DNA from: Phalacrocorax aristotelis
Taxonomy: Eukaryota; Chordata; Aves; Suliformes; Phalacrocoracidae
Length of the DNA stretch: 64,000 bases
Direction of reading: 5' to 3'
Assembly (NCBI RefSeq): GCF_949628215.1
Contig: NC_134288.1
Span: 7,369,182-7,433,181 of the forward strand
Below are positions 1 to 23,640 of the stretch, piece after piece. Within the stretch, counting starts at the first letter, position 1, and the number at the start of each line of letters is the position of its first letter. The translations under genes were made by a program, and so were the position numbers. The notes under the pieces are model-generated. The model was given only the letters and a program-made list of their open reading frames with translations, did no database searches and was not told where the DNA came from.

Positions 1-3000
1 TTGCTGAATAATGAAACTAGAATTTCTCCTCTTCTCTAAAGTTATTCTCCTCTAGTCCAACTTGACAGCAGAATTCTTGTTTTGCTATTCTTTCCTCTTG
101 AAAGAGATTGCTATTTTCTACCTGGGGTGAATTCTAGAGTCACAAAACTTACCATGAGAGAGAAGGATAACCTCAGGGCCGCATTGCGTGTGTTCTTTAG
201 TCAAGCCAGTTAACACAGTTAAAACTTTAAAATACCTATTCTTGAAGCCATGGGGAGATATTTCCTCCCTTATATCACAAAAATTGGAGGTAGAGTCGTG
301 ACTGGGAACAGTCAGGAGATCACACTACAGAATTCATCTACGAAGATGATGTAAATTATCAATGATCAATTATTACATTAGCAATACCAAACTAAAACAT
401 GATACTTGGGACACATACACTAATTTGTCAATATTTCGGGAGACTGCAATCTTCAGAAAGACAACTGACCTCAGCTCCAGGGAATATATGTGTTCATGAG
501 AATGGGGTGTCAGGAGCAACAAGACTAAACATTTTTAAGTTTACTTGTGCTAGGAAAGTACCATGAATGCCCTGCACAAATCTCAGGAAGATGCAGCCCC
601 TGTGACCAGGAGGTGAAAACAGGAGCTCTGCAGAGATGCAGTGAAGAGCACTCACCTTAACTTTAAAGAAAGTAGAGCTATCACTGCCTTTAGTCAGACA
701 TAATGCCAGAAGGGATCCCCTGGGACAAGCAGCACAAGATTATATAGTCCCTTTCAGAGAGGGATCAAGATCTATTGTAAAGCAATTGGTCTGCCTTGCC
801 CTTGCTGTTGACAGGCTTGCTCTTCTCCTGGAGTTATAAACCCTCTCATTTCCAGTCTAAAGTTTATGGGAGGCCAGTGTATATGTGCTGATTCTTGAGC
901 AAGCCTCAGCTCTTTGGCATTCAAACCATAATACTCTACAGTGCTCACCTCCCCCCCTTGCCTGCCCCCCCCCCTTTTTTTTTTAAAAGAGTTCTTGCAT
1001 CCAATGTCATCTTTCATTTCCGTGGTCTAAATAAGCATAGACCTCTTCACTGACTTAGCACGTCCAGGCTTAGTCCCCAGTAGTCTCAGTAAGCTTCTGC
1101 CAGCTTTACATTGAATTATGTAACTTTAAGGTTTAAAATGCCCACATATTAGGATGCACAAAACAGTGCCTGATGATTATGTTCAAGCAACACTTCATTA
1201 ACATTAAATTTCGAAGAGAATTGCAGTTTTATTTGCTTTGGGCTATTTCTCAGGGATCACAGATGAACTTTAGCAGCTGGACAGCATAATTTGTACAGCA
1301 TGAACAGGACTGAGTCATTTTATGAAGCAGAGGAGAGAGATGCCAATTTATTCAACCACAGCAGAAAGTGCTCCATCAGTAATGAATTCACCCCATGGCA
1401 ACACAAGCTGAGATTTCCTCACATTAAAAGCAGACCACATAACACTTCATATCTATTGACGCTTATGAGGACAAGCCTTTCCATAATTATGGTCTATCTC
1501 AAACTAAATCAAAGCAGAACATGCCTGACAGGTCCTGCTATGAAGAAGGAGCTCCTTAACGACCATTAAAAAAAAAAATAAAATAAATCAGTGCTAGGTA
1601 TCCTAACTAATCTCTTTTAATGAATATAAGACATCAAAGTCATCTAAGCAAAAGAGTACCAGCACTCATCCCAAGCTGAGGTGTATACAATTGAGGACTT
1701 TTTCTGAAAGAGGAGGAAATCCTCACAGTAACGAAAGCTGTTCAAGACCAGGTTACCTCCTTTTGAATCTTTTTTACATAAAAACTCAGAAAAGATTATA
1801 AATACGTAGCAGCTTTCCTCCTCCATCAGAAATTTTCAGTGGACACCTACATCTTTCACCTCACTAGCTTGAATTGCTAATTTAGTCCAGCAACTACAGT
1901 ACACGACACTGGCAGCGAGACCTGAAGGTGCATCTAGAAAAAAAGTGAACATTTCATATCCTGCATCATCTGGCTCAGGTACTGATGAATCTTAACGAGA
2001 AAGAAATTCATCAACAGGGCTGCAGTCTTCAGGTCCAGCATGCTGTGGGTAACAGCTCAGGCTCTCTGAATGGCATATAACCAAGGTAACATTTGTTAAC
2101 ACCCTTGGTATTCACAACCCAGAAACTTATTTACTTATCTACAGAGAACAGAAAACACCACAATGAACATTTTTTTCCTGAAGCTTGAAAATCTGCTGGT
2201 AAAAACAAATTTGGTTTTAAACTTCCGCTATTAAGAAATTTAAGAGTTTATAGATTTTCCTCATTCCTGCTCCAGAGGAAAGCTTTCTGCAGGGTTTATT
2301 TTGATTCAGTAGGAAGCAAGCTCATTCTCAGAAGAGACTGGTAGGTTACAATTTGCTTGTATGTGCAAATATATGCATGCATATGGGACAGAGGTATACT
2401 TATTAAATGATTGACTACTACTCTCTTGGTTGAGCCTCTCGAAACATATTGCCTCCTGTATGGTATTCAGGGCTGAGAGCCATACTTCCCCTCTTCCTCA
2501 AGACAATGCTTCTGTCCAGAAAAAAAAAAAACAACACCAAAACCCACGCCCCCCCCAATTTTAAAAAAACCATGCCTACTTTCTATTCCTCACCATCACA
2601 AATGCAGGGTGCTTAATAATCAAGTGTTAGGAACAGGAAAAATAGCTGTGTTAAACACATACATCTCTTTCTCAAATTTCAGGGTCTCTGGAAATATAAA
2701 TATTAACAGATAATTTTGTCTTAGCATTAAAGCTTTGTCAAATATTCAGGACAACCAAAGGTGGACAAGCATCCAACTTAGACCCTGGACTTAACTTTTC
2801 TTCATGCTTCAGCCTGTGCAGAACCACTGTTTCATTTGCTAACACGCTGCAAGGAACTCCGGTAGCCTAGCAGTACTCAAACAGAAAAACCAAAACCCAC
2901 AGCAAAAACCCAACAACAAAATGACAGCTTATACAACTCCTCCCATTGCTTAAAAATACTGTCCACATAACTTGATATTCTTAACCAAAATGTGCTGGCC

Positions 3001-6000
3001 ACTGCTTATCTCAAGTTTGCCAGCAAGGCTGCTATTAAGTAAAAAAAGTAACACAGCTAGAAGACTTATCTGTGAAGATTTGTATTCTCTACACCTCAAG
3101 AGCAGCAGGACTGTGCTTCTTACAGTTCAAGAATTTAATCAATGTAGGTGTTCCTATAAACAGTGCGTTATTTAAATGCATAATGGTAAGAGTGGTTTAT
3201 GGTCCAATTATGCCTTAATGGACCAATTCATTTTAAACACAGAACTGTACCACTGGACATTAATAACACGAAGTAGTGGGAAGCTGCTACAAAGAGCTAT
3301 GGTCTACAGAGAAAAACAGGCAAAACACAGCCAGTATCTTTGACATACACAATGTAAACCCTGACAAAATGTGGGGCTGTTCTCTATAGTACCTGCATCA
3401 GCTATTTGGATAACACGCATCTGCACTTTTTTGGACAACTACTGAAATTACACCACCTATAGCTACCTCAGCTACATCCCAGTAATACTTTATTCAATTA
3501 CAATATTAATGCAATCACATAAACGTTCTGTCACCATATTTGTTCTGCTGTTCACGTTACAGCTTTTACAGTCATTGCTTTACATGAAGTAGTACAGGTT
3601 AATTAGTGGAGACAAAAAGTTTCCTGAGTCTTGGCAGTCACACTTCTCTGGTTTAGGTTTAAGTGTCACCCACTGGATGTCTCACAAAGCCACCAAGACT
3701 AACAAGTCTTCTCTGAATATTTTTCCTAATAGGAAGTTGCCAAGTTTGCATCTCAGCTCATTTAATTTGCTAATGAAACCCAAACGCCCCTCAAAAGGGG
3801 AAATACCTTTTTTTTAAAAAGGACACAACCTTGCTCAGCAGCATGGGCATGGTAAAAGCATACCAAAATCCAAACCACCCCTAACTTTATTATAAGAATT
3901 AAACCTAGAATTTTTTATTTTAAACATTCACAAAGTATTCAGAATTTTTACACGCACATTACATTTCATTACATTATCAAGGTAGGGGCAACAGTGTTAT
4001 TAGAGCTTCTAGTCTACCCCTGCACCAGACGCTCTACTGAATGCGTGCCACGTTAGCAAAAACCTCACACCCACGTTTCTTCCACCCTCTCCAAATCCCT
4101 CGATCATCTCGACCCAAAAACCCAACAGCCCAACTCACACCACTGTTGGCAGTTCTACATTCTCCGGTATCGTTTTATTTGGTGCTTAAACAAGCAAGAG
4201 GCACTTTAACATAGAAAATAGGACAGATTATACTACTAGACAAACTAGATCTTATTTCACTTGGATCTGATCATATTGCAGAGTCCAAGTAAAGCAATAT
4301 GTTTATCGGCTTTGTTATAAAATTATGTTCCACTCTTTAAATCGAAGAGAAAGTCATGCCAAGTTTCCACTATCTAAAAACCTACAGCAAATAAAGCAGA
4401 AACAGCAAGAAAAGAAAGAGTAAAAAATGCTGCACTATTTACCAGCACTACATATTCACTCACAGAAAAATTAAAAAAGATAATTTCAGACATATTCACA
4501 GTTCCAAAGTTATTCCAGCTCTCAAGCACAACGGAAACGTCTGTTATTACAAATGATTGTTCATCTATAGTTCTTCAGCTACTTCCAAAGTTTTCCTGGC
4601 ATAGTTTAACTGCAATCCATAAGTAATCTGTTAGCAATCGATTTATAAGTAAAATGTGTCGCAGTACAATTTAGTATCTGCGGTTTCAGGCAATCACTTG
4701 AGCGTTTTCAAAATGCGTAACAGAATGTCATAGCGGCATTTTTAATGCTGCCTGAATATTTATATTGAGTGCCCAGAAAAAAAGCCAAGCAAATGAAAGA
4801 ATTTAAGCAATCAGAATTACAGCTTAATTGACTACAAAACAAAACTTCCCCTACAATGTAGAACAGTAGAATTTGAGAATGCTTTTCCTCTGAGCCTGAC
4901 AAGTCATGGATTGATTTATGCAAGAATTACTTTCAAGGCTATTGGAAGTTGTTTGCTAGAGATTTCTAAGGCAATCCTGTCCAAAGCATCATATTTGAAT
5001 GTCCTCTAAACACTTTTTTATGTTAAGAAGAAATAAAACCATACCAAAGACACAGATTTGTTTTATATTAAGAGGAAGGGCTAGAACACATGCTCAGAAG
5101 CCTGCAGTGAAGAAGCCCCAGACACCTAGGAAAGCTAAATTCTCCTAACTAATGCCATGCAAGAAAAATCAGATCTTTTTTTATTGACTTAAAACAAGTT
5201 TTATTGTGAGTCATAACACAAGCTCCCAAGTGAAATACAGACTTCTTTAAAAATATGAATCAATGAAGCTTCTTCAAACTCAGCAGTTTCCAAACAGCAT
5301 TATTACATTTATATTTAAGATTACAAAAAGAACTTGCTCCAGAGAGTCCTGCAGCAGGCTGATGAGCTTTACACCTAAATCAATTTAACTGAATGTTAAG
5401 AGAGCACAAATATGGAAATGGCAAGCTGAAAAATGGAGGTATAGGCAATTCACATGAAGGGCAAGCTGCTCAAAGACACTGCCTTGTAGTGTGTGCAAGA
5501 AAAACACAGAACTGCTCTGTGTGGCAGCAAGAATTTCTGCATTATGCTACTGGGGAAGGAGAAGAATAAAGTGTTATGGAAAAGTTAAGTTTTAGACTGG
5601 TACAATCATTTTCATTAACATCAACTTTCTTGGAATCAAGGTACAGGTTATTAAAATGCAGCACAACCTGCAGCAGAGTGCTGAGTGCATCTGGGTGTCA
5701 CTAGACACTGCTGTGTGAAACCCACCGGCATGAAAATGGTACCAGTGTCAACTCTCGCTTGCACCCAGGATCTCACAATGCTTCCTCCAGAAGGCAGAGC
5801 TGCTCAAGCACTTCTGCTGCATACCCAGCTTTGAATACTGTTATGCAGCACCAGTTGAAGAACAGCATGTTTTTAAGAAGTCTGAAGTCTAAGGACTTTC
5901 TAGTCACAGAGATCTAGAGCTCTTGGAGCTTGTTCTGGAGCTCCCTCTTGAGGTTAGATACTGCACTGTATTAAAGACATTGCAACATCCTCTTAAACAA

Positions 6001-7710
6001 TTCTATTCAAAACAAGAGTATGCCCTTGCAAGAGAGGTATTATCAAAGGGATCTCCTCAACCCTCTGTCTACTACTTTGTAGACAGCATTAGATGATTTT
6101 CAGGAGCAAGTGCTGCAATCTTAAAAAGATGGTGAGAAGATAAGTATGTTAGACACAGGAAGATAAACTGAAGAGGTGCTTTACTTGTATACCATTTGGT
6201 AGCCAGTACAGGAGCGCCACAGACAGTAAAACGTCTGTTACTGTGAATCACGAAATGGAACAGTACACACTGATGATGTGAAACTAACAGTGCTGTCTGT
6301 CTGTAAAGAAACATCAACTTCACTAGGTTTACTGAAGGCTGTTAACATGTCCCACTCTTTGGGTGACCTTTTAGCTACTCTAAGCATCTGTCTTGCTTGA
6401 GCTACCTTGTTCCACAAAACCCAATGGCATTACTCCATCGTCTTTGTTGCCACAAGCTGCTACATGGGCTGACATCTCTGGTTTTTAATGTGCTGAATCA
6501 GTGTTTACCAAAGTTTGGGAAACTCTTTAAACGGCTTCTGCTGAAATTTCATTCTCAAAACCATTACCTTTCCACCAGCTCTAGAGGGCCCTCATGTGGA
6601 AGAAGTTTTCAACACAGAAATTTGTGAGGAAAGGATTTTTCCAGACTCCTGTTGAGAATTTTTTCCTCTTCCCCAATAGCTAAAGGTCCAAAATCAGATG
6701 ACCAAGGAAGTTTTTGGAAGCAGTGCAAGAGCCAAAAGAACAAGCCTTGACTATGACGGTCATATTTTCCTTCTGCTGAGCCCCGACTCAGCACTTCCCT
6801 CAGTCCTTGAACAACCATCCGTGCTGGTCAGCTGAGTCATCTGTGACTACCTCTGCCTCTCCACTGTTGAGACTACCCAGTCAGCAGGAATGGATTTCTA
6901 TGAGAATCCATAACTGAGAAAAAGATTCTTTTTCTTCTAGTCTTACTTTTCCAGGGAGGGTCTCCCTGGCATTTCTTTAATTGAAGATACATTCTTAACC
7001 CTTTTCCAGCTCCACAGACTATCAGGGATCAAAGTCACATGATTTTAAATCTTATACTGTATGACAAGGCTTATAGTTTTAGCAAGCTTTTGTATTCCAG
7101 GGCAGAACAGATTTCAACTTGCATGTCTCAGAAGAGCAACACACAGTTTATTCAGTTGTCCTTAGTGATTAAAGCAACACTAAAAGAAACACACAAGTCT
7201 AGAGAGATGCTAGCTCCGCCCACTGCAACCTGCAAGATGTCTGTCATTTCATAAACTTAGCCTTTAATTTGATGCATCAGTTCTGAAACAGACTTGCTGT
7301 CTTCAGATGCCAGGTTAGAGCCAGATCACCTTCTAAAGCAACACAAATTTTATTAACCCTATGTTAGAGTCCCCCTCCTCTACATTCTGTGAAAAAGACA
7401 AAACAGACCAAAAAAGGAACAACAAAACCCCCATACTAGCTAGAATCAGATCTTATTCAGTCAGTGCAGAAGCTTGTGGAAATTGTGTCCAACTCATCAG
7501 CAATACCAAGTGCAAGACTAGGATTGAAACTTGGACCTAGAAAGGACATCTCTTCTTTACCGCCAGAGGGCATTGGCCTAAGAGTTTTAGCTCCCTACAG
7601 ACAAAAGGCATCACAATAAGCTACCAAAAATATCAAAGCAGGTTAGGAATACATATCATAGCCCACATTAGGTCCTAAGTAATTTCTAGGCATTAAAGAT
7701 GTTTTCTTAC
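1..7710 (-). other. STK4 intron 9 (partial), no exon recognised
   Basis: This stretch follows the exon 9 donor of STK4 on the minus strand and runs off the window edge. I looked on the minus strand for the next exon (the stretch before the SARAH domain, with a PSFLEYF-like motif) and for the C-terminal exon, and found neither. In mammals the introns at this end of the gene are very long. The sequence is AT-rich with homopolymer tracts, such as C and T runs near 949-984 and an A run near 2520-2532. No repeat family could be named. Confidence 0.7.
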
Positions 7711-18813
<11,103 letters not shown>

Positions 18814-18816
18814 GGC

Positions 18817-18873
18817 GGTCTGTCGGTCGGTGAGTGGGTCGGTCGGTCGGTCGGTCGGTCGGTCAGTCGATCG
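18817..18873. repeat. (GGTC)n tetranucleotide repeat in STK4 5' UTR
   Basis: On the plus strand GGTC units run almost without break from about 18837 to 18864, with degenerate flanks. Read in the STK4 direction this is (GACC)n lying directly before the start codon at 18813. A smaller (GACC)n is on the plus strand in TOMM34 intron 1 at 19294-19324. Confidence 0.9.
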
Positions 18874-19144
18874 GCCTGTCAGTACCTCCCTCCCTCGCTC
18901 CTTCACTCACTCTTCCATGGCAGCCCGCCGCGCCGCGCCGTAACTTCCGCCCGCCGCCGGAAGCCAGCAGAGAGCGCCCGCCCCCGCCCCCACTCCGAAT
19001 CGAGGGGTGTTGCCTGCCCAGGCCCCACCCCCGTCCAGAGAGAGGGACGCTGTCTGCCCAGGCCCCGCCCCCCGCCCCGGACAAATGGAAGCAAGGTCTG
19101 CACAAGCCCCGCCCCCAGCCCGGCGCGGCGGCAGCGGCGCGGCG

Positions 19145-22100
19145 ATGGCGGCGTCGCCCAGCGCCAGCTCCCTGCGTCGGGCCGGTAACGAGGAGTTCCG
19201 CCGCGGGCAGTACGGGCCGGCCGCCGAGCTCTACACCCGCGCACTGCAGCTGCTGGAGGCCGCAGGTACGGCGCGTCCTGGGGGGGAGGTGGGCGGACGG
19301 ACCGACCGACCGACCGACTCACTGTCCCGCTTGTGTCCCGGTGCAGGGGAGGCCGCCGCCGAGGAGCGGAGCGTGCTACTCGCCAACCGCGCCGCCTGCC
19401 ACCTCAAGGACGGCGCCTGCCGCCTCTGCATCGCCGACTGCAGCGGGTGAGCGGTGGGGCCGGGGGGTGGCGGGTCTCGGGGGCTCGTTCACTCGCTGCC
19501 CCGCCGTCGGGTTAGGGCGGCAGGCGAGGCAGGGACGGCGGTAGCCCCGGAGCAGCGCCGGCCGGGACGTGACGGGGCTCCTGCCCGAGGCCGGCCGGGC
19601 TCACGCACGGCTCTCTCCCCTCTGCCCCAGCGCCCTCGACCTGGTCCCGTTTGGGATCAAGCCCCTCCTCAGGCGGGCCGCGGCCTACGAGGCCCTGGAG
19701 AGGTACGGCCTGGCCTACGTGGACTACAAGACGGTGCTGCAGGTGGACTGCGCCGTGCAGGCGGCACATGACGGCGTCAACAGGTAACGGCTGCTGCATG
19801 GTGCTCTCGGCGGGTAATACTGAAAGGTTTGTGAACGGAACAGCTCGGTGAGCTGCTTCCACGAGTCTTGCTTTGTTTTGCAGCCCTGGCGGGAGCAAGC
19901 TGGATCCCGAGCATGTGGGTGAAGCAACCTGGATCTGGCCGTGCTGCCTTTGGCTGCTGGTGCCCTCAGTGCCTTTCAAGATCCTGGTTGAGGGCTGAGA
20001 ATGAATTCCCTGGGACTGTTTCTGCTTTGCTGAGTGTCTATTTTAAAACAAATAACAAACTACAAGCTCCAATGCTCTACCTGTTAAGCCTCCCAGTGCT
20101 GACCAGGTTTATGGGCTGCTGTAGTCCTTTTCTCTCCCTGGAGCTGTCAGCTTCACTTCATTGCTCACCAAGCTGAGGAGTGACGTGCACACCTCTCGCT
20201 TGGCTGAGCACTGACAGTTCCAGCCCTCATCGTGTGGTATTTTTAGCCCTGCTGACATGAAGAAGCTCCTTTCATTAACGTCCTGTCTGCAGAAGGAACT
20301 TAGTTTGGATGCATGTAAAGGGGTTAACAGAGAGATGCTGTCCTTAATACGTGTGCCAAGTTAAAAGAGACCCTACTGGCTACTGCGTGGCCCATCCAGC
20401 CAACAGACGGGGTGACTGCCAGCTGTCTCTTCCAGGATGACTAAAGCTCTGCTGGAGAAGGATGGCGTGAACTGGCGCCAGAAGCTCCCACCAATCCCCA
20501 CGGTCCCTGTTTCTGCCCAGACGAGGTGGAGCGTTCCTTCTGCTGGAACCACCGGGGCAAATGCTGCCCCTGCAACTGCACCGCAGGGAGGACCAGGTGA
20601 GAGCGTGCCCTTGGGCAGGGCACAGAGCCCTGTAGCTCAGAAAGGTGATGAACAAGGCAGCTGCCACACCTGCTTGGCATGTTTGCAGCTGGGGCTGAGG
20701 CCTTGAGAAACCTGGGCCTGGTTCTGCCACAGCCTTTTTGGTTGATTCTGGATCCTTTGATGTCTCTGTGCCTCACCTCTGGTACAGGGATGTTTGCTTT
20801 CTGAGAAGCTGCACTGGTCTTGTCAGTTTTATAGCATCCTGTATTCTTTCATGCTGTTTCCAGACCAGACCGCTGCTGGCACGGAGAGAGCTCGAACACT
20901 GAAGGAAGAAGGAAACGAACTTGTAAAGAAAGGAAACCATAAAGAAGCAGTTGAGAAGTACAGTGAGAGTTTACAGCTTAGCCAGGAATGTGCAACTTAC
21001 ACCAACAGGTACTACTCGGCTCTTTGCCCAAGTACTTCTTGGCCCTTTATAAAAGCCAGCATGGTACTTCTGACAGAGATGTCTAATGTTTTCTCCCCAA
21101 AAAATGAATACAACAAAAACACCCACACACGTTCATCCCAAGTGCAGTCTTCCCTGGAACTTGTAAAATGTTCTTTGATCAGGTACTGCAAAAAATCCTT
21201 GGAGACACTCAGCTTAGGGGTCATAAGGGATTTCTCCCTTTAGTACTTGTCTGCCAGGACTCTGTTATTTTGAGTAGTGTCTGCTGCCCCATGAACCATG
21301 AATTGCAGATTGCTCTACTTAAAGACTCCTAGGGCAACTGCGGCAAGCAGAGCTTATTCTGGACTGGTAGAGCTAGGAACCTGCATCCTTGACAGGTTTT
21401 TAGCTTTAGAGTAGTTAGTGAAAAAAAAAAAAATTTTTAGAGACTGAAAAACTGTTTCCTCCACCCCCCCCTTTTAACTGAATAATGTTGACAACACACT
21501 GATGTTTTAGTTGTTGCTAAGTGGTGCTTACACTAGTCAAAGATTATTTTCAGCTTCCTCTGCCAGGTGCACAAGAAGCTGTGAGGGGACACAGCTGGGA
21601 CAGCTGACCCCAACTGACCCAAGGGATTTTCCATACCACATGACATCATGCTCAGGATATAAACTGGGGGGAGTTGGCCAGCAGGAAATGCTGCTTGGGG
21701 ATGGGCTGGGCATTGGCCAGTGGGTGGTGAGCAATTGCATTGTGCATCACTTTTGTGTATTCTTTTACCATTATTTATTTTCCTTTCCTTTTCTGTCCTG
21801 TTGTCTTTATCTCAACCCACAATTTCCCCCCCAATTCTCTGTGCCATCCCACTGGGGTGGGGGGGTGAGCAAACAGCTGTGTGGCACTTAGCTGCGTTAA
21901 GCCACAACACCAGGTAATTGTATTGCAGAGCTCTCTGTTACCTGACTCTGAAGCAATACAAGGAAGCAGTACAGGACTGCACAGAAGCTCTGAGATTAGA
22001 TCCTAAAAATGTTAAGGCACTCTACCGGCGTGCTCAAGCACTTAAAGAACTGAAGGTAAGTCAGGAGTTTTTGAAGTTGTAGGCTAGGTCTAGAAGCCTG

Positions 22101-22669
22101 TATGCAGGCTTCTAGATAGGCAAGAGATGCTGTTTAGAACTTGTTTCTGATGTAGACAACACCTGCCATCAGATAGCTGAGACCTGTGTGGACTGGGGGG
22201 ATTTTCTTTCACATCACTATTTGCTGGTTGGATCTCATGGACTTTCCCAGTACCAGGTCCTGTTTCTGGAGATACTAGAAGCAGCTACATGCTGTGTTGA
22301 GCTTTATCTTTTCAAGTCTGATGAGATATTCTCTAGGCACTACTGGAGGACTTCTTGCATTGGACTCAGAAACCCCTTGAGTGATGAAATTATCTTCTCA
22401 GCTCTCAGCCCTAGTTTAAGCATGTTTTAGAACAGCTACATTGACACCAGTGCTTAAGCAATTATACGGAGGGAGTGATGGGCTTAGTTGTGGTGCAGGG
22501 TAGTAATTCTGCAGCAAGAGCCTTAGACCATTTTCAGTGTTCTAACACTTAAAAAAAATTCTCCTTCTAGGATTACAAATCCAGTATTGCCGATATCAAG
22601 AGCTTGTTGAAAATTGAACCAAAGAACACAGCTGCACTGAGATTACTGCAAGAACTGAACAGAGCCTAG
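19145..22669 (+). CDS. TOMM34: TOMM34, mitochondrial import co-chaperone with two TPR domains (complete, 301 aa)
   Basis: Cytosolic TPR co-chaperone. In the known protein the N-terminal TPR domain binds Hsp70 and the C-terminal one binds Hsp90, during delivery of mitochondrial precursors. Exons: 19145-19265, 19347-19446, 19631-19783, 20436-20596, 20864-21008, 21929-22055 and 22571-22669. Together they make 906 nt including a TAG stop, against 309 aa in human. TPR domain 1 covers about residues 9-125 (AGNEEFRRGQY, NRAACHLKDG, IKPLLRRA, YVDYKTVLQ). A variable proline/alanine-rich linker covers 150-185. TPR domain 2 starts at about 188 (LKEEGNELVKKGNH, YSESL, ALCYL, NVKALYRRAQALKELK). The start codon was chosen because MAASPSASSLRRAGNEEF aligns in length with the family. 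Introns 1 and 2 are very short (81 and 184 bp). Intron 5 carries a solo LTR next to the exon 6 acceptor. Confidence 0.96.
19294..19324 (+). repeat. (GACC)n short tandem repeat in TOMM34 intron 1
   Basis: Four GACC units with degenerate flanks lie inside the 81-bp first intron. 19300-19322 matches the reverse complement of 18830-18852 at 22 of 23 positions, so the two repeat tracts form an inverted pair around the shared promoter. Confidence 0.85.
21500..21909 (+). mobile_element. Solo LTR of an endogenous retrovirus (avian ERV type), sense to TOMM34
   Basis: About 410 bp with LTR architecture. It has a TG start near 21500, a U3-like stretch and a TATAAA box at 21658-21663 in a GGATATAAACTGG context. 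A T- and pyrimidine-rich R/U5-like part follows (about 21760-21835), and the end is ...CCACAACA at 21909. The segments around AACTGGGGGGAGTTGG, GAGCAATTGCATTGTGCATC and TTTATCTCAACCCAC match, from memory, an LTR family common in bird genomes; I cannot name the Repbase entry with certainty. No internal retroviral sequence or second LTR is present, so it is a solo LTR. I could not find a clear target-site duplication, so each boundary is uncertain by about 10 bp. Confidence 0.75.
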
Positions 22670-23640
22670 TGTAACCAAGCAACAAGGAAAGCTTTGTTTT
22701 CCACTGCAGAAGAAAGCTTTCTCCTCTTCTGATGTTGTTACAGGGACCAATCTTAATGCAGGATCGGTATTGAAATCTATCTTCTATGCTGCTGACATCT
22801 AACAGGTTCTGTGCCAGCACAATGAATGTTAAGAGACACAATCTGTATCAAACTCTGGCTCTAAGATTATGCAAAGTTTTGCTGCCCCCCTGAGAGGCAT
22901 GCAGGTTAACTTCCCTTGCTGAAGTCAACTTGCCTGTAACTCTTGGCCTCAGGGACTTTCTCTGTGTTGGCTGAGATGCATGGGAAGTGGCTGTTCTTTC
23001 TGAGGAGCTACAGAGTGGTTTTCTTGTCCTTATTCAGGTGACAGTTTTGCTGTGTTTGTGCTTCTATTACTTAAGTAAGGTTGCTGCAGGAACTGCTGCA
23101 GTTGCCCTGGCACCACATACCATTCTTGTAAGAGGGGTGCAGTTACTTGCACAGGGCTGAGCTTGTTCCCTCTCCTACTTGATGCCTGCTGGCCCTCAGC
23201 TGAGTTTCTGCTCTTTAGTGGGCTGGGCAGATGTTTACAGTGGCAGCTTTCTTTTATTTTTAATTATTCTGCACATTTAAGGAAACAGCAGCAAGTTAAG
23301 CCTGCCTTGTTACACTGTGCACTACTACTTTCAGATTGTGGGTGCTTGGGAATTTTACAAATGGTTTTTGGTTTTTTTTTTTGTTTGCTCTTTTTAAAAA
23401 AACTTCAGCTCCTCTGTGCCTTTTAGAGCAGTTGCTACAGGGTGTTATGAGGAGGGGGATATGAAGTGACATCCCAGCTGAGGTCTGGCTTACTACTTCA
23501 ATGCATGTTCATACTTTTTGATCTTTTCCTTATCTGGTATTGATGGCACTGACTTAAAATGGTAGATAAAGAGATATTTGGAGTTATTCTAGGAATTGAT
23601 AAAACCAGTTCTCATTAAAGCCATGTTTATTTTCATTTTA
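22670..23640 (+). other. TOMM34: TOMM34 3' UTR with ATTAAA poly(A) signal
   Basis: Sequence after the TAG stop. An ATTAAA hexamer at 23614-23619 is followed by a T/GT-rich element (TTTATTTTCATTTTAG, then GCTGTGTTTTTTT), as expected downstream of a cleavage site near 23635-23640. That gives a 3' UTR of about 970 nt. No other plus-strand signal before it is as well supported. Confidence 0.6.

Noticed and set aside
1-7710. Search for STK4 exons 10 and 11
   Set aside because: No minus-strand stretch resembles the PSFLEYF region or the SARAH helix. They are taken to lie outside the window.
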